DNA of 64,000 nt from an uncultured Chthoniobacterales bacterium (GCA_902805675.1 CADCTA010000107.1:1-64000); one strand, 5' to 3'. Positions 8,966 to 18,977 are shown, counted from the stretch's first letter. Notes: generated by a model from the sequence alone, not told the origin. Translations and numbers: made by a program.

Positions 8966-9058
8966 TGTCATTCCGACCGGAGCGCAGCGGAGTGGAGGAA
9001 TCCCGTCGCCCCACCAGCAATACGGCGACGGGATTCCTCGACTGCGCTCGGAATGACA
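8966..9058. repeat. Long imperfect inverted repeat between convergent genes
   Basis: TGTCATTCCGA at 8966-8976 pairs with the end of GCTCGGAATGACA (to 9058). The inner arms GAGGAATCCCGTCGCC and GGCGACGGGATTCCTC pair perfectly around a 13-nt loop. The hairpin sits between the stops of the hybrid kinase and cysNC and could stop transcription from both sides, though it lacks a T-run. The composition resembles dispersed REP-like elements; no second copy with these arms was seen in the window. Confidence 0.7.
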
Positions 9059-9112
9059 CGCTTGTTAAGCGGCAGGTTCTTTCGGCAGACGCTATAGAGT
9101 AGCCGCCAGCAA

Positions 9113-10984
9113 CTACACCTCGTCCGAGCGCAAGCGCGGCAACAGCTGCTCGAGGATCACGGCCACAGATTCATCCACCGTCTGCTGTGCTGTACGCACG
9201 CTGATGTCCGGGTCTTCCGGCGCTTCATACGGCGCGTCGATCCCGGTGAATTCACGGATCTCGCCCGCGCGCGCTTTCCTGTAGAGCTGCTTCGGATCGC
9301 GTTGCTCGCAGACCTGCAGCGGCGCATCCACGAACACCTCCACAAACTCCGCGTTAGCCTCCAGCGCGATCTCCCGCGCCCGCTGGCGATCGTTTCGATA
9401 CGGCGAGATGAACGCAGTGATCGCCACTGTCCCCGCGTCCGCCATCAGCTTGGCCACTTCGCTGACGCGCCGAATATTCTCGACCCGATCCTCCGGCGAG
9501 AAGCCGAGGTTTGAATTCAACCCGTGCCGCACGTTGTCGCCGTCGAGCACGTAGGTGTGCAGGCCGCGCGCGAAGAGCTCGGCCTCGAGCGCTTGAGCGA
9601 TCGTCGACTTCCCCGCCCCGGACAAACCGGTCAGCCACACGACCGCGCCGCGATGTCCGTTCTGGCGAGTTCGTCGTTGCGCAGTGACCTTCCCTTCCGT
9701 CCAGGAGATGTTCTTACTCTTAACTTCTGTGCGGCTGGTGTACTCGCCGCCAAAAACGATGCCCCCGCCGCAGATGCGCCCGTCATCAATCACCACGAAG
9801 CGCCCGAGGCTCGGCACGCGATCGTGATTGTCGAACACGAGCGGCGTGCGCGTTTGCAACGTCACGCGCCCGACCTCGTTGCGCGCAACCTGCTCGATCT
9901 CCCCTCTCGCGATCGCAAGCGTGGATGAATCCATTATCTGCTCGACCGCGGAGAGCTGGCATTTCACCTCCTGCGTCGCCAGGCGCAACGCGTACTGCCG
10001 CTCCTTGCGGAAGGGCGCTTCCGCCAGCCAGAAGATGTCGGCGTGGAAGCGATTCGCCTGGATCGGCGTCTCCGTCAGGTGCGAAGCGACGTAGCCGCGC
10101 TCGACGAATATCTGCTCGCGCAAAGTGATGCCGACGGAGTCGCCTGCGACTGCTTCGGACGGGGGATCCGCGCTCCACGCTTCGATCGTTGCGACGGCGG
10201 CCGCCCGATTTGCCGGTGAGAACACGAGTTCATCCCCTACCCGCAGCGTGCCGCTTTCAATGCGCCCTGCGATGATCCGCCGCTCGTCGAAGCGATAAAC
10301 ATCCTGCACACAGAGCCGCAACGGCTGACCGGTTGGCGCCGTCACCACTGCGAGATCATCAAGTGCTTCGAGGAGCGTGGGGCCGCTGTACCAATCCTGC
10401 GCCGGCTGACCGCGAGTCGCGACGTTCACGCCCGCGCGACCTGCCGCTGGGATAAAGCGGACTGCCTCTAACCCGAGGGACGCGAGGAATGTCTTGTACT
10501 CCCGCTCGATGTCGCGGAACAGCTGCTCGGCGTATCCCGCGGTATCCATCTTGTTCACCACGACGACGATCTGCCGGATGCCGAGCAGGCTAAGCAGATA
10601 GGCGTGACGGCGGCTTTGCTCGCGCACACCTTCGTTCGCTGCGATGACGAGCACAGCCGCGTCGGCACTCGCGGCGCCCGTGATCATGTTCTTCAGGAAC
10701 TCCTTGTGACCCGGTGCATCGATAATGACGTAGCGCCGCTTGTCGGTTCGAAACGGAATCTGCGTCGTATCGATCGTGATGTTTTGCGCCTGCTCCTCGA
10801 GCAGCGCGTCGAGCAGGAACGCGTACTCGAACTCCATCCCTTCGGCTGCGCACGCCTGCTGGATAGCAGCGACTTTACCTTCCGGCAGCGAGCCCGTGTC
10901 ATGGAGAATCCTGCCGATCAGCGTCGACTTTCCGTGATCGACATGTCCGACGAACACGACCTTGAGCCGCTGCTCGTCGCTCAC
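9113..10984 (-). CDS. cysNC: Bifunctional sulfate adenylyltransferase subunit 1 / adenylylsulfate kinase
   Basis: Fusion protein of 623 residues. The N-terminal EF-Tu-like GTPase ([10 protein letters not shown] at 12-21, [12 protein letters not shown]) drives APS synthesis with CysD. The C-terminal APS kinase (P-loop GLSGAGKST near 455, followed by [12 protein letters not shown]) phosphorylates APS to PAPS. It overlaps cysD by ATGA, the usual order. No sulfite-forming or sulfite-reducing genes (cysH, cysI, cysJ) are nearby, so PAPS could serve assimilation encoded elsewhere or sulfation. The SGAGKS loop is intact, so the kinase half should be active. Confidence 0.94.
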   Translation of the reverse strand: MSDEQRLKVVFVGHVDHGKSTLIGRILHDTGSLPEGKVAAIQQACAAEGMEFEYAFLLDALLEEQAQNITIDTTQIPFRTDKRRYVIIDAPGHKEFLKNMITGAASADAAVLVIAANEGVREQSRRHAYLLSLLGIRQIVVVVNKMDTAGYAEQLFRDIEREYKTFLASLGLEAVRFIPAAGRAGVNVATRGQPAQDWYSGPTLLEALDDLAVVTAPTGQPLRLCVQDVYRFDERRIIAGRIESGTLRVGDELVFSPANRAAAVATIEAWSADPPSEAVAGDSVGITLREQIFVERGYVASHLTETPIQANRFHADIFWLAEAPFRKERQYALRLATQEVKCQLSAVEQIMDSSTLAIARGEIEQVARNEVGRVTLQTRTPLVFDNHDRVPSLGRFVVIDDGRICGGGIVFGGEYTSRTEVKSKNISWTEGKVTAQRRTRQNGHRGAVVWLTGLSGAGKSTIAQALEAELFARGLHTYVLDGDNVRHGLNSNLGFSPEDRVENIRRVSEVAKLMADAGTVAITAFISPYRNDRQRAREIALEANAEFVEVFVDAPLQVCEQRDPKQLYRKARAGEIREFTGIDAPYEAPEDPDISVRTAQQTVDESVAVILEQLLPRLRSDEV

Positions 10985-11796
10985 ATGAATCCCTTCGCCC
11001 GGAGCTTTTGCATGGCGTTGCGCTCGTGGTGATCCTGCGCGCGGCCCGCGCGCTCACTCGTGCGCGTCGCATCGAGTTCGCAGATAATTTCTTCGATCGT
11101 CGCGGCGCTACTCGAGATAGGCTTCGTGATCGGCTTGCAGCCTAACGAGCGAAAACGCTCGCCGTTGCGAGCGAAGTACATTTGCGGGATCGGGATCTTC
11201 TCGCGTTGAATGTACCGCCACACGTCGGCTTCGGTCCACTCGAGCAGGGGTTGCACGCGCACGTGTTCTCCCGCCGCTGTCGTGCTGGCGAACTGGCCCC
11301 AGAACTCCGGCGGCTGATCCTTGTAGCTCCACTCGAACTGGGCATTGCGCGGCGAGAAATAGCGCTCCTTCGCGCGCGTCGGATCTTCATCGCGGCGGAT
11401 GCCCGTGATCAGCGCGTCCCACTTGTACTGCGCGAGCGCCTGCTGCAGCGCCACGGTTTTCAGCTCGTGCGTGACGGTGACCGGGTCGTGCGTTTCGTAG
11501 CCAATCCCACGTCCCCTCGCCTCTTCGTTGATCTTAACGATCAGGTTGAGCTTGTAGTGCTTCGTCGCCCAATCGCGGAACTCGAGCATCTCGGGGAACT
11601 CGTAGGTCGTGTCGATATGCAATAGCGGATATGGGATCTTGCCGAAGAACGACTTGAGCGAGAGCCAGATCAGGACGTTCGAGTCCTTCCCCATCGACCA
11701 CGGCATCGCGATGTTTTTGAAGACGCGATACGCCTCGCGAATGATGTAGATGCTTTGGCTCTCGAGGTAATCGAGATGAGTGCGGGGCGTGGCCAT
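10981..11796 (-). CDS. cysD: Sulfate adenylyltransferase subunit 2
   Basis: PP-loop ATP pyrophosphatase-type subunit of 271 residues that adenylates sulfate to APS in complex with CysN. Visible marks are the PP-loop SMGKDS at residues 34-39, [13 protein letters not shown] just after, and the C-terminal [11 protein letters not shown] segment typical of CysD. Length is close to the usual 300. Its stop overlaps the cysNC start by 4 bp (ATGA). A 118-bp gap separates it from the divergent nuoB start and must contain its promoter. Confidence 0.94.
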   Translation of the reverse strand: MATPRTHLDYLESQSIYIIREAYRVFKNIAMPWSMGKDSNVLIWLSLKSFFGKIPYPLLHIDTTYEFPEMLEFRDWATKHYKLNLIVKINEEARGRGIGYETHDPVTVTHELKTVALQQALAQYKWDALITGIRRDEDPTRAKERYFSPRNAQFEWSYKDQPPEFWGQFASTTAAGEHVRVQPLLEWTEADVWRYIQREKIPIPQMYFARNGERFRSLGCKPITKPISSSAATIEEIICELDATRTSERAGRAQDHHERNAMQKLRAKGFM

Positions 11797-11914
11797 TCGC
11801 GAGACGAAGCCGCTCTATAGCCTCGCGCTTCTGGCTCTGCAAACCATGCCACTTGCCCTCACGCGCCGGGGCATTCGCGGTTGTCCGGAGCGCGCCGTCG
11901 CGCTACTCTCGCGC

Positions 11915-12451
11915 ATGCCAGAAACGGTCCCAGCTGCCTACGATTCCAAGATCGAGGGTAACGTCATCATCACGCAGATCGATGCTGCGATGAACTGGAT
12001 GCGCAAGAACTCACTCTGGCCGATGCCGATGGGTCTGGCCTGCTGCGCGATTGAGCTGATGGCAACAGGCGCATCGCGATTCGATATCTCCCGCTTCGGC
12101 GCCGAAGTGATGCGCTTCTCGCCCCGGCAGTGCGATGTGATGATTGTCGCCGGCACCGTCACCTACAAGATGGCTCTCGCGGTGAAACGGATCTACGAGC
12201 AGATGCCCGAGCCCAAGTGGGTCATCGCCATGGGTGCATGCGCCTCCACCGGCGGCATGTATCGCTCGTATTCGACGCTGCAAGGCATCGACCAGCTGCT
12301 CCCCGTCGACGTTTATGTTTCCGGTTGCCCGCCGCGGCCGGAAGCGTTGCTCGAAGGCTTAATGAAGCTGCAGGAGAAAATCTCCGGTGAGAAATCGTTC
12401 ACGGCGCAGAAGCGCGAGCTGATCAAGAACCTCGACGGAGTGATGGCGTGA
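11915..12451 (+). CDS. nuoB: NADH-quinone oxidoreductase subunit B
   Basis: Complex I subunit holding iron-sulfur cluster N2. All four ligands are present: Cys43 and Cys44 in [11 protein letters not shown], Cys109 in [10 protein letters not shown] and Cys138 in [11 protein letters not shown]. The 178-residue product starts at the ATG at 11915; earlier in-frame starts add an arginine-rich segment that NuoB does not have. nuoC overlaps its stop. Only B and C are here; A, D-N are not in the window, and a purine gene converges on the pair. Confidence 0.93.
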   Translation: MPETVPAAYDSKIEGNVIITQIDAAMNWMRKNSLWPMPMGLACCAIELMATGASRFDISRFGAEVMRFSPRQCDVMIVAGTVTYKMALAVKRIYEQMPEPKWVIAMGACASTGGMYRSYSTLQGIDQLLPVDVYVSGCPPRPEALLEGLMKLQEKISGEKSFTAQKRELIKNLDGVMA

Positions 12452-13029
12452 CCGGTCAGGAACTCGTCGCTTCGCTCGGGAAAATCTGCGCGGCCAAAAT
12501 CGCGGATAAAACCGAGTTCCGCGGCGAGACGACTTTCACCCTCGAGCGCGAACACGTGCGCGACGTCGCCAGATTCTGTCGCGACGAACTTGGCTTCGAC
12601 TACCTGCTCGATATCTCGAGTGTCGACAACTACGGCGAAGAGCCGCGGTTCCAAGTGGCCTACCTGCTGTATTCATTGAGCATGAACGTGCATGTGCGGC
12701 TGAAGGTGCAGACGCCGGAAGACGATCCCACGGTCGACACCGTGTCGGATATCTGGCCGGCGGCTGATTGGCACGAGCGTGAGATCTACGACATGATGGG
12801 GATCCGGTTCAACAACCACCCCGATCTGCGCCGCATCCTGATGTGGGAAGGCTATCCTTACTTCCCGCTGCGAAAGGAGTTCCCGGTCGAGGGTCTGCCG
12901 AGCAACATGCCGGACGTAGCGTTCACGTCAGCAGCTCCGCTCGAAGGCGGACCATTTGTGACGGTGCCGAGCACCAAGACAGTGAAAGACCGCGAGCCGC
13001 GCGCCCGGCGGCCCGCAGACAGCGATTAG
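12448..13029 (+). CDS. nuoC: NADH-quinone oxidoreductase subunit C
   Basis: The 30-kDa-type hydrophilic subunit of complex I, 193 residues. It shows DLYPSA-like family blocks: [34 protein letters not shown] and the terminal [22 protein letters not shown]. Translation starts at a GTG (12448) that overlaps the nuoB TGA as GTGA. The last 35 or so residues form a charged tail. Its stop overlaps that of the convergent nucleoside phosphorylase gene (TTAG). Confidence 0.9.
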   Translation: MTGQELVASLGKICAAKIADKTEFRGETTFTLEREHVRDVARFCRDELGFDYLLDISSVDNYGEEPRFQVAYLLYSLSMNVHVRLKVQTPEDDPTVDTVSDIWPAADWHEREIYDMMGIRFNNHPDLRRILMWEGYPYFPLRKEFPVEGLPSNMPDVAFTSAAPLEGGPFVTVPSTKTVKDREPRARRPADSD

Positions 13030-13805
13030 GCGTTCCGGAACGCTGCCCCAAGCAGCCGCGCGAGGTCACCTGCGGCCGCCTTACCGGTTGTGAGCACTTC
13101 CTCGTGGCTGAGGTGCTGATCGCTCACTCCCGCGGCCCAGTTCGTCAGGCAGGAGAATCCGGCGACTTCCAGGCCGAGCGCGCGCGCCTGAATTGCTTCC
13201 AGTACTGTCGACATCCCAATCGCGTCCGCGCCGAGGTGCCGCAGCATGCGCACCTCGGCGGGAGTCTCGTACTGCGGGCCTAACAACCCGGCGTACACTC
13301 CCTCGTGTAACGGAATTCCGAGTGCGTTCCCGGCCTCTGCCAACTGCGTGCGCCACTCTCGCGAGTAAGTCGCCGTCATATCGATGAAGGCGGGCGCGCC
13401 CAGCAACGGTGTGGTGCCCGTGAGATTCAGGTGATCGCTGATCATCATCCAGGAGCCGGGTGCGTATGCCGGGTTCGTGGTGCCCGCCGCGTTCGTGAGG
13501 ATGACGCGCTTCACTCCGCACTCAGCAAGAATCCGAATGCCAGCAGTCGCAGCGTGTGCTGAATGGCCTTCGTAAAGGTGCACACGACCTTGGGCAAAGA
13601 TGGCTTTTGTTCCACCGATCCAGCCGAGACCAAACTGGCCGCCGTGACCCGGCACACGTGGTGGCGGCAGTTCAGGGAACTCCGAATACGGCACGCGCTC
13701 GCCAGATCCAACCTCCTCCGCCAGCGAGCCAAGCCCTGAGCCCAGCACAATGGCGAGGTCCGCGCCCCAGCTCTGCAAGCGCGCGCGCGGGTCCGCTTTG
13801 CTCAC
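13026..13805 (-). CDS. Purine-nucleoside phosphorylase (trimeric, inosine/guanosine type)
   Basis: It cleaves purine nucleosides with phosphate in purine salvage. The 259 residues show IVLGSGLGSLAEE at the start, VPGHGGQFGLG, QGRVHLYEGHS, LTNAAGTTNP and GPQYETPAEVRMLRHLGAD with the GMSTVLE loop, all of the high-mass trimeric PNP class. I chose the GTG at 13805, five bases after the stop of the upstream HD gene; the long upstream extension in the same frame lies antisense to nothing useful and is inside that HD gene. It is last in the phoH-HD-PNP operon. Confidence 0.87.
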   Translation of the reverse strand: MSKADPRARLQSWGADLAIVLGSGLGSLAEEVGSGERVPYSEFPELPPPRVPGHGGQFGLGWIGGTKAIFAQGRVHLYEGHSAHAATAGIRILAECGVKRVILTNAAGTTNPAYAPGSWMMISDHLNLTGTTPLLGAPAFIDMTATYSREWRTQLAEAGNALGIPLHEGVYAGLLGPQYETPAEVRMLRHLGADAIGMSTVLEAIQARALGLEVAGFSCLTNWAAGVSDQHLSHEEVLTTGKAAAGDLARLLGAAFRNA

Positions 13806-13810
13806 TGCGT

Positions 13811-15451
13811 CTACGCGGCCGAGACCGGCGGGGCGGTTTCGGGCTTTCTGGTCACGGCCATCACGTCCGGGCGCATGCTCGGGTCGCGCGTGCCGACAGT
13901 CTTTGTGTCGTGTTTCGGATACGCGATGCGGGTGTGCAGCATCGTCATCAACGTGAATCGGAACCGCTCCGCGATCGTGTTCAGCTCGGCGAGCGTGAGG
14001 TCGCATTCGTCGAGCTGCTTGTCGGCGACACGCTGCGCGATCAGGTCGGTGACGAGCTGTTCGATCTTCTGCGGGGTCGGTTTCTCGAGACTGCGGGAGG
14101 CGCTCTCGACCATGTCCGCGAGGCTGATAATGGCGCTCTCTTTCGTCTGCGGCTTCGGCCCGGCGTAACGGAAGCTCTCCTCCTTCACTTCCGGCACGTC
14201 CTCCTCGCGCATGTTCATGATCTTGCCGCCCGCGCGTGCGTCTTCCTGCTGCTGAAGCGCGCGCTTGTAGAAGTAGTAGACCAGGGACGTGCCGTGGTGC
14301 TCCTGGATGATGTCGATGATGCGCCTGTTTAGGTCGTGCTTCAGCGCGAGATCGACGCCTTCCTTTACGTGCGCGAGAATGATGAGCGCGCTCATCGAGG
14401 GCGCGAGATCATCGTGCGGGTTGCGCTCGTAGTTCATGTTCTCGGTGAAGTAGTCCGGCTTCACCAGCTTGCCGACGTCGTGGAAATAGGCGCAGACGCG
14501 ACAGAGCGTTCCGTTGGCACCGATCGATTCCGCGGCGGCTTCCGCGAGGTTGGCAACCACGAGGCTGTGATGATAAGTCCCCGGCGCTTCGATCGTCATC
14601 CGGCGGAGCAATGGGTGGTTCAGATCGGACAGCTCCAGCCAGGAAATGTCCGTCGTGATGCGGAAGGGGTGCTCGATCATCGGCAGAATGCCGCCAACGA
14701 TCGTCGCGGTTAGGATTCCATTTCCGAAGGCGAGGGCGCTCTGCACCGCGAGCAGGCGCCAGTCGTTATCTCCCGGCGTGAACAAGTCGATCGGCCCGAT
14801 CAGGCCGAAGGCGAGCGACAGCACCCACACCGTGAGGCCGACGCCGAAACCGGCCCGGATTAAGCGGCTGCGCTTCCGCACCTGCAGCGTGAGATACACT
14901 GCGACGAAGCCGCTGATCACGGCCATGGCGAGCAGCGGCCCGTCGAAGTCGCCGAAGAGAAGCCGCGTCCAGAGGCCGATGAAGATCGCGGCATACAGGC
15001 CATGGTTCCGGCCGAGCAGCACGCTGAGCACTAGTGGGGCGAATGCGTACGGCGCGACGACAGCCGCGCTCGTTGGAGTGAGAAAAGCGATCGTGCCGCT
15101 TGCGGCAACCGCGAGAACGGCCTTGGTCGCGGCGAGCTGGACGAAGATGACGCCGAACACCAGCAGCACGCGTGAACTACGGACGAACGTGCGCGGCTGG
15201 TTGATCCAAAGCTGAATCACCGCGGCGCCGAAGAACAGCAGTGCGACGACGAAATTCTTCGTCGGCTCCGGCTGGTCCCCCGAAAAGATCAGCGCAGCCA
15301 ATCCCGCGACGAACGCGGCAAAGATCAGCACCTTCACATACTTCGCGTACTCGAGCTGCTGCGCCATCTCGTTAGGCAGGTGGCGCCGCCGCGTCTTGCC
15401 CGAGGCGAGCCCGCGCTTGATGAGCTGATTCCGCTTAAGGAACTCGAACAT
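13811..15451 (-). CDS. Membrane HD-domain phosphohydrolase, PgpH/7TM-HD type (short form)
   Basis: Protein of 546 residues with a hydrophobic N-terminal half (several spans from about residue 35 to 270) and a cytoplasmic HD domain: TYHHSLVVANLAEAAAESIG near 290, CAYFHDVGKLVKPDYF, then HHGTSLVYYFYKRAL. This matches the catalytic part of PgpH-type c-di-AMP phosphodiesterases. The long extracellular 7TMR-HDED domain that usually follows TM1 is missing; only a short Arg/Lys-rich head precedes TM1. It lies 6 bp after phoH, the neighbourhood where PgpH-type genes are often found; ybeY, common here, is absent. The substrate is inferred from family. Confidence 0.85.
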   Translation of the reverse strand: MFEFLKRNQLIKRGLASGKTRRRHLPNEMAQQLEYAKYVKVLIFAAFVAGLAALIFSGDQPEPTKNFVVALLFFGAAVIQLWINQPRTFVRSSRVLLVFGVIFVQLAATKAVLAVAASGTIAFLTPTSAAVVAPYAFAPLVLSVLLGRNHGLYAAIFIGLWTRLLFGDFDGPLLAMAVISGFVAVYLTLQVRKRSRLIRAGFGVGLTVWVLSLAFGLIGPIDLFTPGDNDWRLLAVQSALAFGNGILTATIVGGILPMIEHPFRITTDISWLELSDLNHPLLRRMTIEAPGTYHHSLVVANLAEAAAESIGANGTLCRVCAYFHDVGKLVKPDYFTENMNYERNPHDDLAPSMSALIILAHVKEGVDLALKHDLNRRIIDIIQEHHGTSLVYYFYKRALQQQEDARAGGKIMNMREEDVPEVKEESFRYAGPKPQTKESAIISLADMVESASRSLEKPTPQKIEQLVTDLIAQRVADKQLDECDLTLAELNTIAERFRFTLMTMLHTRIAYPKHDTKTVGTRDPSMRPDVMAVTRKPETAPPVSAA

Positions 15452-15457
15452 GCAACA

Positions 15458-16444
15458 CTACTTGCGCCCGCCGCCGCCGGCCACGTTCGCGGGGGAACGA
15501 TGCTGCTGGTAGGCGTTGATGATCGCGCGCACCAGTTCGTGGCGCACGACGTCGCGTTCGTTGAAGTAAACCATCGAGATTCCGGGCACCGTCTTGAGCG
15601 CCTGGAGGGCCTCCACCAGACCGGAGCGCTTGTTGGAAGGCAAGTCGATTTGCGTGACGTCGCCGGTGACTACGAGCTTTGAGTTCTGCCCGATGCGAGT
15701 AAGCAGCATGAACATCTGCTCGGTCGTGGTGTTCTGCGCCTCATCGAGAATGACTGCGGCGTTCGCGAGCGTGCGGCCGCGCATGTAAGCGAGCGGCGCG
15801 ACTTCGATGGTCTGGCGCGCGACGAGCCGCTCGATTTCTTCCGGTTCGAGCATGTCGCGCAGCGAGTCGTAAAGCGGGCGCAGGTAAGGCGTGATCTTCT
15901 CCTGCAGATCGCCCGGGAGAAAGCCGAGCGCCTCACCGGCCTCAACCGCCGGTCGCGTCAGCACGATTCGGCTTACTTGCTCCTTCTTCAGCGCAGCAAC
16001 TGCCATGGCTACGGCGAGATACGTCTTACCCGTCCCGGCGGGTCCGATTCCGAATACGACGTCGTGCTTCTGGATTGCCTCGACGTAGTTCCGCTGGCCC
16101 TGCGTGCGTGTGACGATGGCCGGTTTACGCGTCGACGTGGCAATCTTCACGTCGACCGCGTCACTGAGATTGTCGGAGCGCGATTCGGTCACGGAGTTGA
16201 GCGCGTAGCTGAATTCATGTTTGTGAATGTCGACGCCTTTCTGGCGCGCCTGCTCCAGCTGCTCGAAGACGCGCTGCGCACGCTCGATCTGCTCGACCTC
16301 GCCTTCGAGCTTCACCCACCCTTCGCGTGTCGTCACTCGGACGCCTAAGGCGTCCTCGAGCGTCTTGAGCAGCTTAAGATCGTTCGCGTAGAGCGTCTGC
16401 AATGCGCGGGCGCTCTCAAACTGCAGGGTGCGTGATTCAGGCAT
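15458..16444 (-). CDS. phoH: PhoH family ATPase
   Basis: RNA-linked P-loop ATPase of 328 residues. A short N-terminal KH-like segment is followed by Walker A GIGPAGTGKTYLA near 130, TRPAVEAGEALGFLPGDL, and Walker B VILDEAQNTT with the VTGDVTQIDLP sensor block. PhoH proteins are tied to rRNA maturation and RNA metabolism. It heads the operon with the PgpH-like and PNP genes (6- and 5-bp gaps). Confidence 0.92.
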   Translation of the reverse strand: MPESRTLQFESARALQTLYANDLKLLKTLEDALGVRVTTREGWVKLEGEVEQIERAQRVFEQLEQARQKGVDIHKHEFSYALNSVTESRSDNLSDAVDVKIATSTRKPAIVTRTQGQRNYVEAIQKHDVVFGIGPAGTGKTYLAVAMAVAALKKEQVSRIVLTRPAVEAGEALGFLPGDLQEKITPYLRPLYDSLRDMLEPEEIERLVARQTIEVAPLAYMRGRTLANAAVILDEAQNTTTEQMFMLLTRIGQNSKLVVTGDVTQIDLPSNKRSGLVEALQALKTVPGISMVYFNERDVVRHELVRAIINAYQQHRSPANVAGGGGRK

Positions 16445-16529
16445 CAGTGGCGCACCGGTACAGCGCGCATTTCCCTGCTGTCTGGATCGTCAGTCGATGA
16501 CCGGACGCGGGCCGATCTGTGCATCGCAG

Positions 16530-16967
16530 TTAGCGGAAACCGTAGACGAGCGCCCAATGCGTGCGTTCTTCCGGCGACTGCTCGACGCTGACGATGATGT
16601 AATACGTGCCGGTCGCTCCCGGAATCACGCGCGCCGCCGCGAACTGCCCTTTTTGCCAGCTATCCGGCTGCTCGACCAGTTTGCCCTCGCCATCGTAGAC
16701 GTGGACGGAAATCGAGGCCTTCTCGACATCGGTGCCGAGCCAAAACCAGTATTCGTTGCCTTTAAAGAGCTGCTGACGCACCGCCTTCTTCTCGCCTGCG
16801 GCCAGGTCACCGCCCCAGAAATCCTCGCGAACCTGAAAGCCTTCCTTCACGTACGGCTCGGCGGCCTGAAGCGCGAAGGACTGAGCATCGTCAACCGAAG
16901 CGAACGAAACCGGCGCGCTGGCCGCCATCACTGCGGTGAGAACCACCGCGCACCAAATGCGTTTCAT
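16530..16967 (-). CDS. Exported protein of unknown function
   Basis: It has a clear signal peptide (MKRIWCAVVLTAVMAASAPVS, cut near ASFA). The mature part of about 120 residues looks like a small beta-sandwich: KGNEYWFWLGTDVEKASISVHVYDGEG, then GATGTYYIIVSVEQ, resembling pre-peptidase-type domains, though I cannot assign one. I use the second in-frame ATG (16967) because it places the signal peptide at the start; the first is at 16979. It follows the next gene upstream by 10-22 bp, so they are probably co-transcribed. Confidence 0.65.
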   Translation of the reverse strand: MKRIWCAVVLTAVMAASAPVSFASVDDAQSFALQAAEPYVKEGFQVREDFWGGDLAAGEKKAVRQQLFKGNEYWFWLGTDVEKASISVHVYDGEGKLVEQPDSWQKGQFAAARVIPGATGTYYIIVSVEQSPEERTHWALVYGFR

Positions 16968-16989
16968 AATCGCGTCCATGTAAACCCTG

Positions 16990-17796
16990 CTATTGACCTT
17001 TCGTCACGATCGACTGGTCCAGCCGTGTCGTAATCTCGTTTATCTTCTTCACTGAGTCCGCGGTGATCGGTGTGCCGCCGACATCAATCAGCGGACGGAC
17101 CTCGACAAGCGCGGTCTGAATCTCCTGCAACAGCTTCGAATTGAATTCCGGCATGCCCGAGAGCCGCTCCTGGAAGTAGGCGAGCAACTCCGGCTGATTA
17201 AGCAGCTCGGCGCCATCTGGCGAGAACTGCCGATTTACTACAGAGGTGAGAACTTCTGTGCCGCGCAGCCAACCGCCGAGGCTGACGAGGTGCGAGAGCT
17301 TCTCGTCCTGCATCTCGTTCATCGCCTGCTGCACGCTGTTCTGCGTCCGATCCAGCTCCTGGCGAACGCCGGACCAGTTTTTCTTGTCCGCCGCTTCCGT
17401 GATCGCCTTTGCATGCGGCGTGATCGAGTTGCCGACCCCAATACCACGAGCGAGCCCGAGCACGCGCTGGCCGATGTCCTTCACAGCCGGCGCGTCCTGC
17501 GCCTGCACGGCGATGAAACCATCCGCGATGACCGTGCCGAGCATCAGCGCGATGCGCGGACGCTCCTTGAAATTGCTCGCCTTCTCGTTCCGGACGAACT
17601 CTTTCCAATTCACCGGGCCCAGCTTGTTCAGTGCGCCGAAGACTTCATTCGGCAGCGGCACGACGACGTCGTCGACTTTGGTCGACAGCTTGCCGACGTC
17701 GATGCGCTGCGGCGGCGCGTCTGCGGCGCTCGCGGAAAATGTGAGCGCCAGCGAAACGGCGCAGCTCAATCTGATTAAATTAGCGAAAGGGATCAT
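16990..17796 (-). CDS. Exported protein of unknown function
   Basis: I do not recognise the family. The 268-residue product starts with a signal peptide (FANLIRLSCAVSLALTFSASAADA). The rest is mainly helical and polar, with repeated Leu/Ile heptads and no Cys pairs. It likely acts in the periplasm. It is upstream of another exported protein on the same strand and divergent from the heptose operon, separated by about 170 bp. Confidence 0.65.
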   Translation of the reverse strand: MIPFANLIRLSCAVSLALTFSASAADAPPQRIDVGKLSTKVDDVVVPLPNEVFGALNKLGPVNWKEFVRNEKASNFKERPRIALMLGTVIADGFIAVQAQDAPAVKDIGQRVLGLARGIGVGNSITPHAKAITEAADKKNWSGVRQELDRTQNSVQQAMNEMQDEKLSHLVSLGGWLRGTEVLTSVVNRQFSPDGAELLNQPELLAYFQERLSGMPEFNSKLLQEIQTALVEVRPLIDVGGTPITADSVKKINEITTRLDQSIVTKGQ

Positions 17797-17969
17797 CCGT
17801 GGCTTCGACTGTTGATTTGGCGTTCTATTCAGGATTTAAGGGTTAGATTCTAAACAGAACTCCCTCGGGCACAAACGTCCGCCACCATTTTGACACCCCT
17901 GAATCGCATTAACCCCACGAGGTGGCGGCATCACCGGACGTTTCTTCGGCGGCCCAAGGCGACGAATCC

Positions 17970-18977
17970 ATGACGCCTGCTCGGCTTGAACGCATCCTCG
18001 GCCAGGCCTCTTCGAAGCGCGTGCTGGTCATCGGGGACCTGATGCTCGACGAGTTCGTCTGGGGAAAGGTCGGCCGCATTTCGCCTGAGGCACCTGTGCC
18101 GGTGGTGGAAGTCACGGGCGAGAGCTTCTATCCGGGCGGCGCGGCGAACGTTGCCCGTAACCTGCGCGATTTTGTCCAATCAGCTGCCGTGGTCGGATTG
18201 ATCGGCGAGGACCGCGGCGGACGTCAGCTGCGCCAATTGCTCGACGATGGCGGGATCGATACTGCCCAAATTATCGAAGACCCATCTTACCAGACGATCG
18301 TGAAGACCCGCATCATTGCGCGGCAACAGCAGGTCGTCCGAGTTGATCGCGAGCAGATTCGGCCGCCGAGTTCCGACCAGGTGCAGCGCGTTGTCGGAGC
18401 AATTGGCGAAGTGCTCTCGGACTTCGACGCGGTGATCTTCGAAGACTACGGGAAAGGGTTTCTCGATGCCGCGCTCGTGCAAGAGGTGTCCCGTGCGGCA
18501 GCTGAGCGCGGTAAAGTCGTGACCGCAGATCCGAACCCACGGCACCCGATCGCCTGGCGCAACATCACGGCCGTGAAGCCGAATCGCAGTGAGGCGTTTC
18601 TGGCCGCGGGCATTCCGCTCGAAGATCCCGCAGATGATCCAGTCGCCGACGCTGCTTTGCTAAAGGTGGGCGCGACACTCAGGGAGAAATGGGATTCCAA
18701 ATACCTGCTCATCACTCTGGGTGAACAAGGCATGATGCTCTTCGACGGCGGCGAATCGCATCACATACCGACGAAGGCGCGTCAGGTGTTCGACGTCTCC
18801 GGCGCGGGGGATACCGCGATCGCGCTATTCACCCTCGCGCTCTGTTGCGAAGCATCAGCGCTCGAAGCAGCGGAGATCGCGAATCACGCCAGCGCCGTCG
18901 TCGTTGGCAAGCTCGGCACGGCAACGGTGTCGCGCGATGAACTGATCGACAGCTTCCGCGAAGATGGAAGCTCGTAG
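17970..18977 (+). CDS. rfaE1: D-glycero-beta-D-manno-heptose-7-phosphate kinase
   Basis: PfkB-family sugar kinase of 335 residues matching the N-terminal half of HldE: VLVIGDLMLDEFVWGKVGRISPEAPVPV, FYPGGAANVARNL (56-64) and the catalytic DVSGAGDTAIALFTL near 275. It phosphorylates heptose-7-phosphate at C1 for the LPS inner core. The C-terminal adenylyltransferase half of HldE is absent. I chose the ATG at 17970; a GTG at 17922 would add 16 residues. It overlaps gmhB by 14 bp and heads the rfaE1-gmhB-kdsB-pyrG operon. Confidence 0.9.
   Translation: MTPARLERILGQASSKRVLVIGDLMLDEFVWGKVGRISPEAPVPVVEVTGESFYPGGAANVARNLRDFVQSAAVVGLIGEDRGGRQLRQLLDDGGIDTAQIIEDPSYQTIVKTRIIARQQQVVRVDREQIRPPSSDQVQRVVGAIGEVLSDFDAVIFEDYGKGFLDAALVQEVSRAAAERGKVVTADPNPRHPIAWRNITAVKPNRSEAFLAAGIPLEDPADDPVADAALLKVGATLREKWDSKYLLITLGEQGMMLFDGGESHHIPTKARQVFDVSGAGDTAIALFTLALCCEASALEAAEIANHASAVVVGKLGTATVSRDELIDSFREDGSS

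Noticed and set aside
8874-9059. Short minus-strand frame starting MSFRAQSRNP
   Set aside because: It is a reading of the inverted repeat at 8966-9058 and not a gene.
17890-17912. TTGACA before the heptose operon as a promoter
   Set aside because: No fitting -10 at 16-18 bp; the only AT-rich stretch is 11 bp away.
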